Of a stretch of DNA of 64,000 bases, positions 17,133 to 28,840 are shown in pieces. The position numbers were made by a program, and so were the translations under genes. The notes below the pieces were generated by a model that saw only the letters and a program-made list of their open reading frames with translations, made no database searches and had not been told where the DNA came from. The stretch spans positions 42,956,440-43,020,439 of the forward strand of contig NC_088643.1 of the NCBI RefSeq assembly GCF_964019385.1, in the 5' to 3' direction. The DNA comes from Sycon ciliatum. Lineage: Eukaryota > Porifera > Calcarea > Leucosolenida > Sycettidae. Positions within the stretch are counted from its first letter, which is position 1. Each line of letters starts with the position of its first letter.

Positions 17133-18094
17133 TTATGCACGCTGCTTCATATACGCATCCAGTTCATCATCCAGGTCGTCCACACTTTTACCGGCGTTTC
17201 GCTTCTGCCCAGAGTGGTCCTGCTGGTGCTGTGCCGGCTGTTGATGCTGCTGCTGCTGCTGCTGGGGTCGGGGATGCTTGACAAATTGACTATAATTTAC
17301 TGCACCAGTAGCAGCAGCACCCCCATCTCTCGGAATTGGTCTGTTGCCAGGCCGGGCTGTGGCCATTGCTGCTCCACCGCCACCAACAGTCCTGTTGATT
17401 CCGAGACGGCTGTGCACATTGCCCCGGGAGCGTGAAGCCGCAATGCGCTTGGTCGCCTCAAGTCGATCACTTCGTGAACTGTTGTGCGACTCGCTGTGCG
17501 GATTGCCATTACTTGCCCGCTGTTGGCGAGGCGCAACTGGACTCCTGTCTCGGTCTCGCGAGCGTTGACGTCGAGAATCACCTTCAATCTTGTCCAGAAC
17601 GTCGGTGCGATGAGCGAGTTGATCCAAGTACTGGCGATTCTTAGCACTTCCACTGGACAAAGAATCTCGCGGCGGAGGGCTGGGTGATGCAGAGCGCGTG
17701 CGCTTTAATGCAGTGAATCTGAAGATGTGGGAAAAATCACGAATAGCAAAGCCATAACGATTGTCGCAGGCTATTATGAGTTCCCAATCACCCAACTGTA
17801 CAAACTACTACACAACCATAGATGGCAGAGAGCTGCCACTTAATTACAGGTAGCACAGAGAGATGCATAACATTTTTTTAACCTACGGTGGCTGAGTAGC
17901 ATTTAAAAACGAGCCTATCACGGACAGACTTTACAGATGACATCGGCATGAGAAGCGCAAGGCATTTTCTGTGTAAAATTCAAGGAGCTGCACAATCCAA
18001 AAATGCAGCAGCTTGTGACGGGCAGCGGATCGTGCGGCTGAAAGTGCATGCTTTGGAGTACATTTAAGTGATGATTAAACGGCACATGCATGTA

Positions 18095-18132
<38 letters not shown>

Positions 18133-19170
18133 CACACACGCACACACACACACGCACACACACACACAGTAACTGTCCCAGTACATGACATACATGTACA
18201 TTATGGTGACAGGTCAACCTTGTAAATAACGACTCACAGTCGTGCATGAGAATGGTGCCGTTATTCGCGTGTTGCCATTATTCATGAGGTTGAAAGTATA
18301 CAGTCAAATGATCACTAGGTTTGAAGACTGTGTCGTTACATGTACAGTCAGACCTCGCTTAACCGCACACATCCGTTTTCCACAAAAATATCCAGATAGG
18401 TGAGGGAACCAGACAACTGAACACACATACTGTATGCATGTGGCACATCAAAAGAGGTGGCATCGTACATACATGTAGACGGGCCCTATGTAGTACAACT
18501 AGCGCGCACCGTATGTAAAGCAAGCCAGGAAAATGACAAGTGCATGCAACTGAGTGCTATCCGCATGCATCCAGCCAGTCAAGGACCTCATTTGCTTGTA
18601 TAACTCCCTGATTCTAGCTTCTGCAAGCCACGTGCAAACGGATACGACGAAGCATTTTGCACACATTTCAACCAGTTCGTACACACAATCATGCACCGGT
18701 ATGCGGATCGCGAGGTCCAGTTATGTTGTATGCGTAACATCTGCTGCACATTGGTATCCAGCGATTTTCTTCCGGATGGCGAGGGATCCGGATAAAAGAG
18801 GGCCGGATAAGCGAGGTCTGACTGTATTCGCGAGTTGTTGTTAACAGTTATACCCGGGGTCGTTATTAAAGAGGTTGGCTGTATACCTGAAAACTAAACT
18901 GATGGGGACAGGACAGGCTTCTTACCTTTCATCAAGAGATATACTGGTGCAGGAATGGGCTATCATTGTATGGATGGATGAAGCAGGAGGGGCTGCCATC
19001 CTAGGAGGTTGAGGTGGTGACTGCCGTCGTGAATGATGGCTCAGGCCAGGACTGGGGCTACGTCTATGACCGTATGAAAACGTGCTATGGCCACTGGTAT
19101 GTGAGCGAGACGAGTAGCCATCTCGATAATCACGGTCTCGCGGCTCTCTGCTGCGATATCTATCAGCCAT
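17133..19170 (-). CDS. CHTOP: CHTOP-like mRNA export factor (chromatin target of PRMT1)
   Basis: Two coding exons, 18926-19170 and 17133-17718, join in phase (AG|A) to give 276 residues. CHTOP is a nuclear RNA-binding TREX component that contacts the UAP56 helicase; this role is known for the family and inferred here. Visible hallmarks in the family's order are SISLDERFTALK (compare the SLNERF segment of vertebrate CHTOP), SAKNRQYLDQLAHR, a VHSRLG motif, and the C-terminal UAP56-binding-type motif LDDELDAYMKQRA just before the stop. Residues 1-60 form an Arg/Ser/Tyr-rich extension, and a poly-Gln tract lies near the C-terminus. The long Gly-Arg repeat of vertebrate CHTOP is missing. The start ATG at 19170 lies 18 nt inside an exon whose acceptor is near 19188, so a 5' non-coding exon is expected upstream. 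The neighbouring minus-strand gene lies downstream. Confidence 0.78.
18103..18168. repeat. (CA)n microsatellite in the CHTOP intron
   Basis: Imperfect CA/CGCA tract in the intron between the two CHTOP coding exons. Confidence 0.93.
18345..18824. mobile_element. pogo/Tigger-like MITE
   Basis: 480 bp flanked by TA on both sides (18343-18344 and 18825-18826). Left terminus CAGTCAGACCTCGCTTAACC; the right end, reverse-complemented, is CAGTCAGACCTCGCTTATCC. CAGT termini with TA duplication are the signature of pogo/Tigger-type Tc1-mariner elements. No transposase is encoded. It lies in the CHTOP intron. Confidence 0.85.
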
Positions 19171-19899
19171 GGGCGCTGGCTCCCTGAACTGTGGCAATCG
19201 AAAAAGACATTCAGCACAGTTGGTTAGGTTTTCATAACTACAATTGCATTTTTTTAGATAGTCACGAGTTGTTTGATTCGTGCCATTTTTCTTTACGCGA
19301 GTCAGCGCCCGAATAATACTCAGAGAAAGGGCGGTAATAGAACAAACTTGCATGTTGAAATTAGGGGTACATCATGGAAATCTTTACAGGATCTTATCAA
19401 GCACATGCAGGTAACAGCACCCAATTGAACATGGTGGAACACAATGAAAATAAAAAAGGCAAAATATTTAAACGTACTGGTGAGGCAGAAAGCTATCCGG
19501 GCAAGTTACTAAAGGAACAGAGGTCAAGAAAGCAGATCAAAGGATCCACATAACTCGTAACAGATGTCCGGAGATTGAGTGACTCGTAACAAAAGGCTTC
19601 TGCAACAATTTGGGAAACAGTCAGCTTGAAAATCCAACAGTCGACACTCGAACTCGTCAGGGGACTTTTCTGAGTCGATCGAAATTCGCGAAAAGAGAGC
19701 GCTCAGCTCAGCTGAGAATATTTTTTCACTTCCTAGATCCTCCATATGCAAAGACCATGCACTCATATTATGATCATCCTCGTGCCTCGTAAAGATTTGC
19801 ATACAGTTTTTTTTGTTGACCCTAGTATTAAATGACGTCACAAGATTGTGCACACTACTGCATGCGCAGCTAGTTGCGCACAGGCACTTCTGCCTTTTT

Positions 19900-20209
19900 G
19901 TAGTAGTCCATCGGCCAAATCTCAGAAAGGGCCTCTTTCGGCGAAGGTGATGCACTGAAGCTCCAACTAAACGCCCTTTGGCACACTAGCTCATGAGACC
20001 CCATGGAATACGAATCCGATTGTTGGACGTTGCCAATCCAGTCCAGGATAGTCGAACTGGGTCGAATACCTTCTTCCGATTTTCGTAATTTCGTCCACCA
20101 TTACATCTTTCTCATCGACTTTTTTTCGCTTGGCGAATGTTCTTGAGCCGCTGAGCAAAACCAACGCACGCTCGAACACTTGAAATGCCTGCATGTTGAC
20201 GGTTCGCAA
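19900..20209 (-). repeat. Repeated gene-like fragment, copy A
   Basis: Read on the minus strand this is homologous in inverted orientation to 22860-23010: both contain a PGLxxxRPTxGxVF-type translation and, further on, AFSWxxSASP followed by DNA for a GGCCGATGGACT motif. The 72-codon ORF 19991-20209 belongs to it. The family is unknown. Confidence 0.5.
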
Positions 20210-22859
20210 GATTCTAGCGAGCTTGGTGGAAATCTATTATTTATTTTGACATTTTTGGCCAATTGGGGGAATCTGAATTAGAACGGTAGAAGCTCATTCG
20301 GAGAAGACGGCGTGTCGCCGCTGTCGGATTGTCGCTACTGTGTTTCAGACGTATTTGCTTGAACGTGCTATTGAGGATGGACAGAAGATGAAGTGACGGC
20401 TTTCTTGAACACGGACGTTGTGTCTACATTGTAGCTGAAACATCTCATCTGGCGTCTAGAACGCAATTATTATGAGTTGTGAGTGCCAGCTGAGCTGAAC
20501 ACAAGCTGGACACCATTCGTCAGCTGGGAATTTGCATCGAAGCTCTTGATAGCCACGATAAGCATAATTATACAGAGGTAACCTTGTTTGACTCAATACG
20601 CATGCAGGTGATACCACTAGTGGCACTACAATGTAAATGGTGCAAAATTGATGCAACAGCGAATATGTACTTCGTACAATCACGAATAATTCATGATTGT
20701 AAGGCAAGTGCTCATGCCTGTCATAGAAGAATTTCAGCCCGGAAGTCTTATTGTCATGGTCATAAATAATACAGGACTTGAGTTGGCTCTGGACATAAAC
20801 ACACTTGTGGCGAATACGGTCATTATTGCGAGAAAAATATTTAGCCACTGTATGTTAACACCTGATGCCGCACTACACGCAATATTTCATGTACATGTAT
20901 GTGAGACTCAATTGCATCCACAAGGCCGTAGATGCATGTAAGCACACAATGCTGTACAGTATAAGTACTAGTAGTAGTCGACATGTGGTGCCTTCCTGCT
21001 GCACATGCACATGCGGCAAGTTGGCAACGACACATGACCTATCTGCACCGCACAGCGTGAGCTTAGAAAGGAATATTGCACACAGAGTGATATTTGTGTT
21101 CCGATATCGTTAAGCCAGTATACATGTACTAGTATCCTTATACATGTACCTGGTCACTCGATAGGCGATGCCGACTGTACTAATCTTATCCATATTACCC
21201 GACAGGCTATAGCACACTGCGTCAGATCACTATGCAACAAAACAAGAGCTTTGCCCGGGGCGAATATACACTGAAGCAAAGTAGGTTTCAACGGAACAGC
21301 ACTAGTCACGATGAGGGGAGTTACGAGGATGGTTAGGCCGTGACACATAGATGATGATTGTTAATGATTCATGCACGGTGGAAAATTACCACCAATGGCG
21401 ATGATATTGCTTTCACAACAATGACATCAGTAGGAGCAGTGACACAACCTTACTGCTCCAAGTAGGATTTACAAGCGAGTGAAGGGAGAGCAGACTGGTC
21501 TAATAGCAGACCGGGTCTAAGCAAGGAAGTAATCGGCATCAGAGGTGAGCTGGCACATCAGAAAACAGATGATGATCACCAAACACAGAGACGTTGGCTA
21601 TGTGTATGTTTGTGTCACTGTGTGTGCATGTGTGTGTGTGTGCATGTGTGTTTGTGTGTATGCGCGCACATCTGTGTGTGAGAGAGAGGCAGACAGACAG
21701 ATAGCATATGGTGGGAGGGATCAAGGTCTGACCTCAGAGTTAAATGCTGACGGTGTGGAATAGCAACAGTGCGAAATCAGGCAGGGTGGTTAATGGCCCA
21801 CACTGGAGCCGAGTAGGAGCGCCAGTGGTTGAGGGCTAGCACAGGAGTAGCAGCAGCTCCAGCCTAGGAAGATCAGCTTCTGGATAAAAATCTCCCGGAC
21901 ACAGTAGGTACCAAGCTTCACTAGCAGATTGCCGGCAGGGGTGCACGGCGAGCACCCGTACATCCCTCAAGCCACCAGAGCCGCAGTACTTGGAGACGAT
22001 CCAGGTGCTTACCCGCCAACAATGCTGAGAAGGCACTGGAGCCATACAGGAACTTATGATCGAGCATGACCACAGACTTGAAATACAGGGTCCGGCGTTG
22101 AATACTGAGACAGCGACGTCTCCTCCACAGAACACCACTCAGCCCCACCATTGCATTATTTTCGCTTTTTCATGATTTTTACAATTGTGTTAGAGCACAC
22201 AGCACTCGATGCAACATTTACCAGTGACTAAATAACTCCGCGTCTCCGACCATAACTGCAGCGTTCCCGTGAGCCTGTTGGATTTCCGTCAGCCTGTTGA
22301 GATTATCTTCATCTCGTCACATGTGAGCCTGTGTGTTTCATCCGTATCGTGGCACAATTACACAGACACGATTTCCAACTCAGGCCGGTTCCGTTGCTCG
22401 AAGGGTTGGCGGTAAGAATTGCTACGCCGTCTGTGGCTGCATGGGAATTTGGCGAGTCGTCGTCTTTCTCCATAAATCCTGATCGTCACGCGAACAACAG
22501 CCACTATTGCCTAAAAACTACGACACAACAGTATCAAGCTCGCCCCAGCAGAAGGACACGAATGACGAGCGCTAAGACGGAGAAAGAGAGACAGGGTTAG
22601 CGAGAGCTGACTAGTGCAGGTACGCTGTCATCTCCTGAGGTGGTGGGCGAAGCAGCGAAGTGAAACGAAGGAAGATAGAACTTATTAGAAGGCATACGGA
22701 GGCACCAAAACCTATTGCCTGTCACATACTAAGTGCCATTTAGGGTTGACAGCTGTCAGCTGACAGCCTCAAAAATTTGAAAATCTGCTCAAAAAACTCT
22801 CGATCAGAACTCTGCGCACTCTCAAATGGAGCGCACAGTAAAAAACTCGGCGACGAAGA
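20210..22859. other. Gene-poor stretch
   Basis: No gene was recognised. It holds a short TG tract (21600-21662) and scattered TACATGTA palindromes. A 5' non-coding exon and promoter of CHTOP could lie near 20200-20450. Confidence 0.4.
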
Positions 22860-23010
22860 ACGCTTCGTATCGACGCCCTGGACTGAATTCGGCACGTCCA
22901 ACAAACGGAATAGTGTTCTCTGATATATTCTCTACGTGCTGGGTATGGTCGCGTTTAGTTGGAAGCTCAGTGCATCACCACTTTCGATTTTGAGACTTGG
23001 CCGATGGACT
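22860..23010 (+). repeat. Repeated gene-like fragment, copy B
   Basis: Inverted partner of the 19900-20209 fragment. It shares the CAACAAACGGAAT and GCGTTTAGTTGGAAGCTCAG segments with the reverse complement of copy A. Confidence 0.5.
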
Positions 23011-23174
23011 ATAGCTGCTAGCTATGCTACTGCTAGCGCTAGTGAATTATTGTACTGCACTATAGCATGCCATGGTAGTGTAGACGGCTAGCTCTGCATG
23101 AGCTGAGCACGAAGCCAGTGAGGGCAGCTAGGGAGAGGGCTGGATGTAGGGACGGTAGACAGGGAGCTCCGGAG

Positions 23175-23253
23175 AGGGAGGGAGAGAGGGAGGGGAGAGG
23201 GAGGGAGAGAGGGAGGGGAGAGGGAGGGAGAGAGGGAGGGAGAGAGAGAGGGC
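23175..23253. repeat. GAGGGA-type purine tract
   Basis: Imperfect tandem GGGAGAGGGAGG units, about 80 bp. Confidence 0.9.
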
Positions 23254-23279
23254 AAGATCACTATTTCAAGTATTTGCAT

Positions 23280-23600
23280 ATAGAGCAGAGCGAGGCTCGA
23301 GGGCTGAGGTTCTAGAGGGAGTCCGTTGCCCAGGCCCAGCGGCTGTGGCGAAGGTGCTTGTTGACTTTCTCCTTGAACTTTTGGGCAGCTTTGCGCTGGG
23401 GAGGAGTCGAGAGAAGCCGTTGTGGCAACTGGTTCCATTCTTCGATGGTTGCATAGGGGAAGGAGCGGCGAAGGATGTTGGGGGAGCTAGCTGGAAGCAG
23501 TCACGTACGCCGGGCGCTGTGCAGGCCTACACTTGTGAACACTGGGCTGTCGGCCCAGGAACTAACTTGGTGCAAGGATGTGCAATCATTGATTTACATG
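23280..23600 (-). pseudogene. 3' remnant of a non-LTR retrotransposon reverse transcriptase
   Basis: The minus strand encodes YATIEEWNQLPQRLLSTPQR followed by a Lys-rich helix ending KVNKHLRH. The F/YxxTxxEWNxLP motif is typical of the extreme C-terminus of CR1/L2/jockey-type reverse transcriptases. Upstream in the same orientation the frame contains a stop, so this is a decayed, 5'-truncated copy. The segment GCCGGGCGCTGTGCAG recurs near 62535, and a looser match lies near 31675. Confidence 0.65.
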
Positions 23601-24488
23601 TACATGCTTGTTCTGTTCACACTTTTCTTTCTTACTTTCTTTCCTTGTGTTTCTTATCCAACATTTCACACTCATTTTGCGCACTTCCTCTCTTCTCAAC
23701 TATGTTACCAGTGCATACACAACTTACGATAGGAGATCCCCCAGATAGGCATTAGCCTTTGGGTATCCTGAAATAAAGATTATTATAATATTTATCATTA
23801 GGTGCAAACTTGACACACACAATCGGATTTCATGGAGCAGCCCTGTGCATGATGTACCGGTACTTACAAACTACTGTACAGTTCGCCTTCTCTTCTCTAG
23901 TCTCTTGGTCACGGTTTCTTTACTCTTTGCCGACTTTACCAACTTACTTGTTTGAAACTGGCACGCCTGAATGGATTGTATACATGTACCAGCAAATTTG
24001 TGTGATGGTGAAGTGAACAAGATGTAAAAATAGCTGTCAGACACCAGTTTCAGGGGGCTGAAGGAGATAAACGAAAAGTTTGCCTGGTCGGAGGAAGTAC
24101 ACGTTTTTAGAAGCGAAGAGCGAGGTCTGTCTCGTTGTCCAGGAGACGACCAATCAGTGACGTTCCCGCCAAGGGCCTTATATCGATCAATCGTAATTTT
24201 ACTACTCTTTGATGACGTATCGACTCGATCGAGGGCCTTGAGCCCGCTGAGTATTCTAAACAGGTGTATACAACTTCATGTACGCATACGGTGCAGCTAA
24301 TGAACTCTAGTCTAGCTCTGCATACAATGATTATGTACGGTGTACTACTAAAAGCTACGCATTTCAGAAGTGCCTACGGTTTTTGCCTCCCGTACTCCTT
24401 CATCTGTACGACTTTCCTTTGTATCAAAGTCAATAGGTATCGAAAAGAGCCTGCCGTCTTCGGAAGCCCCTAAATAGTTCCACAAGCT

Positions 24489-24705
24489 ATGGAGCTCGCA
24501 ATAAGAGCCCAGCATTTCCGATTTGCTCAGTCTATTCTCCTTCTAATACCGTAGTCCTGAGAAAATATTGGGCGGCTCTTGAAGCCCCTATTAAATACAT
24601 GTAGCTCCCGGTGACCGTTGAAGCTATGAATAAAAATGAAGCTCGCAATAAGAGCCCAGCATTTCATTTGCTTCTATTCTCCTTCTAGTAGTCCTGAGTG
24701 GTGCC
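24489..24705. repeat. Two direct copies of a ~70-bp segment
   Basis: The segment containing GCTCGCAATAAGAGCCCAGC and CTATTCTCCTTCTA occurs at 24489-24560 and again at 24638-24700. No coding capacity. Confidence 0.75.
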
Positions 24706-24927
24706 GAGTTGACCAGAATATAATCTTCTACATGTATCTGCATATCACACCAATTCTCTCTGCACACGAACCACAAAACTACCCAAATAAGGGTACACCG
24801 TGCGGGCAAGCATAATGCAAGTGAGATAATACATGTAACCAAGAGTCCATGGACTCTTGATGTAACCTCGTTCTAAGTACATGCCACATGTACATGATTG
24901 TATACATGTACCGGTACATGTACACGT

Positions 24928-25020
24928 ACCTTGCTTATCCGGGCCGTCCGGGACCGGGCACTGCCCGTATCTATTAGTTACTTCGAAATTTCCATAACTC
25001 TGAATCACATACCCAGTACA
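24928..25020. repeat. Dispersed repeat shared with 50022-50100
   Basis: Both places share CTTATCC, GTCCGGGACCGGGC and CCATAACTCTGAATCACATA-like blocks with small differences. Family unknown. Confidence 0.65.
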
Positions 25021-25283
25021 TTTTTTTTCACGGCGTCAGGGACCGTGCCCCACATGCATGCAGCGGAGTGGCACACTCTTGGGAGCTTATTTGCTCTTGA
25101 CAGATTGTGTAAGTTGTGGTGATAATGGATAGCCTGGGTTCTAGCCAGGTCAAAATAGTAGGGGGAGGGGGCGGGGCATGGGAAACATGAGCCCCGTAAG
25201 GGCCGTAACCCATTTTCCAAAATTGTCTTGCCTTGCACACTCAGTACGGGGCCGGGTGAGCATCCCCTCCCCCCCCCCCCCCC

Positions 25284-26492
25284 GGGGTAAGCGGATTATG
25301 CTCGGAAATAACCAGATTATGCTCTAGTTAGCCCTTGGCGGATTATGCCGGCATCATATTTGGCATAATCTTGGGATTTCGTCAAAAAATTATGCTCCGG
25401 CATAATACGGATTCCAACGCGTGTAAGGTCGGCATAATCTTTCGGTTTAGACAAAAATTATGCTTAGGGGCATAACACAGCTTTGTCAGAAAGCCTGCAG
25501 ATGTTTTTTTTTAAATACCCCAGGTACGACTCCTTGTCATAGCCTTTGGCGGATTATGCCAGCATAATATTTGGCATAATCTTGGGATTTCGTCAAAAAA
25601 TTATGCTCCGGCATAATAATTATACGGATTCCAACGTGTAAGGTCGGCATAATCTTTCGGTTTAGACAAAAATTATGCTTAGGGCATGGCCGTGTGTGTA
25701 TGCGTGGTTTCTCAATCCTCTATGTACAGCGTGAATACATAGTGGAACCAAGCATAATTCAGCATAATTCAGCATATTTGTTGGCATAATTGTGGCATAA
25801 TCAAAAGCATAATTTGACGATTGGCCGAGCATAGTCCGCCAATGGCTAGCTCTAGTGGCTGCTCGCAGGATGCTCGAGAAAACAGCCAATTATGCCGTTT
25901 GTGCTTCACCAAAAAGACAAAAGAACAGCAGATAATCGTCATGAAAAAAGGACTCAGACCATTGTCATGATGTGGACTGGGAGCTTTGTGGAAGTACAAG
26001 ACAATAATATGCAAGAGGAATACCAAATTCACAAGCAAACGCTGAACTTTTGGGAGATGCCCTATAGTGGCTGCTACAATAATTATTCCAAATCGACAAG
26101 AAGCGCTTTGTATGGTCCTTCAATAGCCGGTGTGTACATATACATGTAACAGCCTCATTGGGCATCTGCCCTTGTTTTTCGGATGCCATTTTATGCTCTT
26201 TCTCAAAAAGGACCTGATTATGCCTTCAATTATGCCTTCAATTATGCCTTCAATAGCAGGTGTGTTTAACAGCCTCATAATGGCTCATTGACATTGGGCA
26301 TCTGCCCTTGTTTTTCGGATGCCATTTTATGCTCCTTCTCAAAAGGACCTGATTATGCCAAAATTACGCCTTCAATTATGCCTTCAAGAGCCTCATCGGG
26401 CATCCGCCCTTGTTTTTCGGATGCCATTTTATGCTCCTTCTCAAAAAGGACCTGATTATGCCAAAAATATGCTGGCATAATCCGCTTACCCC
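25284..26492. mobile_element. ATTATGC-rich TIR element (1.2 kb)
   Basis: Perfect 18-bp terminal inverted repeats: GGGGTAAGCGGATTATGC at 25284-25301 and its reverse complement at 26475-26492. Both flanks are poly-C. The interior is built from GCATAAT/ATTATGC words. It has a direct duplication of about 140 bp (25330-25470 and 25542-25685) and three copies of a unit with GGGCATCTGCCCTTG and TTTTTCGGATGCCATTTTAT (near 26158, 26295, 26397). An internal sub-element starts TAGCCTTTGGCGGATTATGC near 25541 and ends with the near reverse complement at about 25848. No transposase ORF. Confidence 0.8.
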
Positions 26493-26994
26493 TAACCCCC
26501 CCCCAACTTCACCCCAGACAAATGTGCCTTTATGAACCCTGCAGTAACCAGGCAGGCACAGTGGGTTGGTCAAAGACCACCATGACGATTGAGATATGAC
26601 TGAGAGGTGCCTGGTTCAAGTCCTACATGTACGTCCTGCCTGGGAGCGATTTTTCCAGCCGTGCTGCTACCCACAGTCAACTGGGAACTTGTGGCCAGGC
26701 ACAAGGGGTGCATGGATGCGGCTAATGGGGTTTCTCCGCACTTGTGCCAGCGGTTGTGAGACTTGTCCCTCACCCCCACCGTTAGGCGCTGCATCTGCCG
26801 CTAGGGTTTACTGGGTGTTAGCGGCCGTCGTGAGTAACAGAGTTCCCTTTGGGAACGGACACGACATTCACTTTACTTCAAGTTTTTTTACTGCAGTAGT
26901 GACTATCGACTGCATTTTCGTTGAATGGCATAAAAAAAACACAAAAATCGACAAATGAGTAGGGGGAGGGGTGCTCAATCAGACTAAGAGGATG

Positions 26995-26998
<4 letters not shown>

Positions 26999-27027
<29 letters not shown>
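26999..27027. repeat. Poly-C tract
   Basis: About 28 consecutive C, preceded by a region without recognisable genes (26493-26998). Confidence 0.95.
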
Positions 27028-27030
<3 letters not shown>

Positions 27031-27286
27031 TCCTTTGGCTAGAACCCTGGTAGCAGCATACCGTCGTAAAAGCCAGTAAATAAGCCCTAGGCGGAAACGT
27101 TACTTAGTGAACGTCCAGAACATGGGCGTCAATTTGGGCCTGGGCACTAATGTGGGCCCGGGCATGGGTTATTCCGGATAAGTGAAATCAGACTGATTTT
27201 CATATCATGCCGTACTTCTGCATGTACAAATCAGGCGAGCACATGCACAGTGCATTTGCAGTGTACATTTAAAAAAGTTATACATG

Positions 27287-27343
27287 TACACCAGGGAGTC
27301 GTAGAATACCGGTATTTTACGACTCCCTGATGTACATGTACTT
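27287..27343. repeat. Short palindrome
   Basis: TACATGTACACCAGGGAGTC and its near inverse flank a central ACCGGT; together they could form a hairpin of about 25 bp per arm. Confidence 0.7.
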
Positions 27344-28100
27344 CGAAGTACTACAGTACCGTACATACACATGGAGCTGTGCCTGCACTGCACTGTGTAA
27401 TCTGGTAATGGACCTGCCTAGCTTTCACCCATGGGCGCTAACACGGAGGTGGGCTAGAAAACGGAACAAGAGTGTTGACAGGACTTGTCACTGGGCACCT
27501 GGGCGTGTACACGGGTAGTGGACATTATACTGGGTGGGCGTTTATACTGAGTGGGCGTTTATACTGAGTGGGCGTTTATACGGGCTTTTACGGTACAAGT
27601 AGTTCCGCACCAGTGCTGCTAGTGCAATGCTATCCACTACACCCATTGTACTAGGAGCATATAGTCCCCAAGAGTGTGCAACTGCCTGTTCGAACATGTA
27701 CATAAACAGCTTGCTGTCTATAGTATTGGGCATTACCCTCCTCTACATTCGTCGCTGTGGTTCCACCTTTGCGCCATGACCGGTAGCTCCGAAACAGCTT
27801 GCTGTCTACAGCATTGGGTGCGACGCTCCTCGACATTTGTCTTCTTGAGCACTCTCAGTAGGCTGTTCTAGTGCTGCTGCATTACGCATCGGCGATTCCC
27901 CCAGGCTACTTTTCATAGTTTCAGTCACTTTCAGCACTCTGGCGCTAGAGCAATGAAGGCCTGTAGCTCGGCTTACTTTAAAAAGCTCGCAGCTGTACTG
28001 GCGAGGCCTTTATGGCCGATACAGCTTGCTGTCTACAGCATTGGGCATGTTACTTGTACATGTATATGTACATGATTGGATAGCTAGCTACATGTACTGT

Positions 28101-28298
28101 CGTGGACCGGCATGGAAATCCGGTCGCATATCTAGCGGCCCCAGGGTGCTGGCCATGCAGCCGTGAGTAAGCCGCACGCATTCAGTTATGCGCTGCAGCG
28201 TGCTGGTCGCATCGGATCAACATGATGGTTACATTCTGTATGCGCTGGGGGCGCCGGCCCCGGTTATTCGACTGGATTTCCATGTCTAGGGCACTACG
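28101..28298. mobile_element. TIR element, GTGGACATGGAAATCCGGTC family, copy 1
   Basis: Left end CGTGGACCGGCATGGAAATC, right end CGACTGGATTTCCATGTC. The same terminus occurs in a second element at 35698-35854. Interior GC-rich, non-coding. Confidence 0.65.
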
Positions 28299-28604
28299 TG
28301 TACATGTTTAGAGGTTTTAAGCGATTACATCATCAGTTGAGATGCGTTGGCAAAGTCGCGGAGACGCGGACTGAGTCACGGCACAGTGCTGCACTTGCAC
28401 TAGCGTCGTAGCAACTCACGCTGCATATAGCTCTTGGAGTATTATACTCGATAAATGGCTGGATTATGCTTTCCATTAAGCCCAAATTATGCCAGTGATT
28501 ATGCTACATTATGCTGGAATTATGCCAATGATGGTGCTATACTGTACCCTTGCACTCTTGTTGCACTTTGCAACGTTACAACCACTCTGGCGGCTTATAA
28601 GTGT

Positions 28605-28722
28605 TGCAAAAGAAGGATCCACGAGCGCGATTCGAACCCAGCACCCCTGTCTTTCCGGGACAGTGCCCTATCGATTCGGCTAACGCGGATCACACACACT
28701 CATGGGTCCTTCTTGCTACACT
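28605..28722 (-). repeat. tRNA-like SINE unit, copy 1
   Basis: On the minus strand it has a B box GGTTCGAATC, an anticodon-arm-like CTGTC-loop-GACAG, and closing GGATCC sequences. The ends AAGAAGGATCC and GGGTCCTTCTT are inverted. A second copy lies at 28841-28958 in the same orientation. Confidence 0.7.
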
Positions 28723-28740
28723 GCTCCCCCGCCCCAATTG

Positions 28741-28835
28741 GCCCAACAGGCTGTGTCCTCACGTCGTACCTACTCGCGGAGGGGGGGGGGGGGGGGTACG
28801 GTGGGTCGTGGGTTCGAGCCTCACGTTGGGCACCA
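28741..28835 (+). pseudogene. tRNA-like sequence with encoded ACCA end and a poly-G insert
   Basis: GCCCAAC (28741-28747) pairs perfectly with GTTGGGC (28825-28831), followed by ACCA. A T-arm GTGGG-TTCGAGC-CTCAC (28808-28824) abuts the 3' acceptor strand. The middle is disrupted by a run of about 18 G and no D-arm or anticodon can be assigned. Probably a tRNA pseudogene or SINE head rather than a functional tRNA. Confidence 0.55.
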
Positions 28836-28840
28836 ATGTT

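Noticed and set aside
20456..20848. 130-codon minus-strand ORF
   Set aside because: No domain or repeat signature recognised; treated as chance in the absence of other support.
25284..26492. CRISPR-like or riboswitch structure in the ATTATGC repeats
   Set aside because: The genome is clearly metazoan and the words are palindromic and unevenly spaced; a TIR element explains them.
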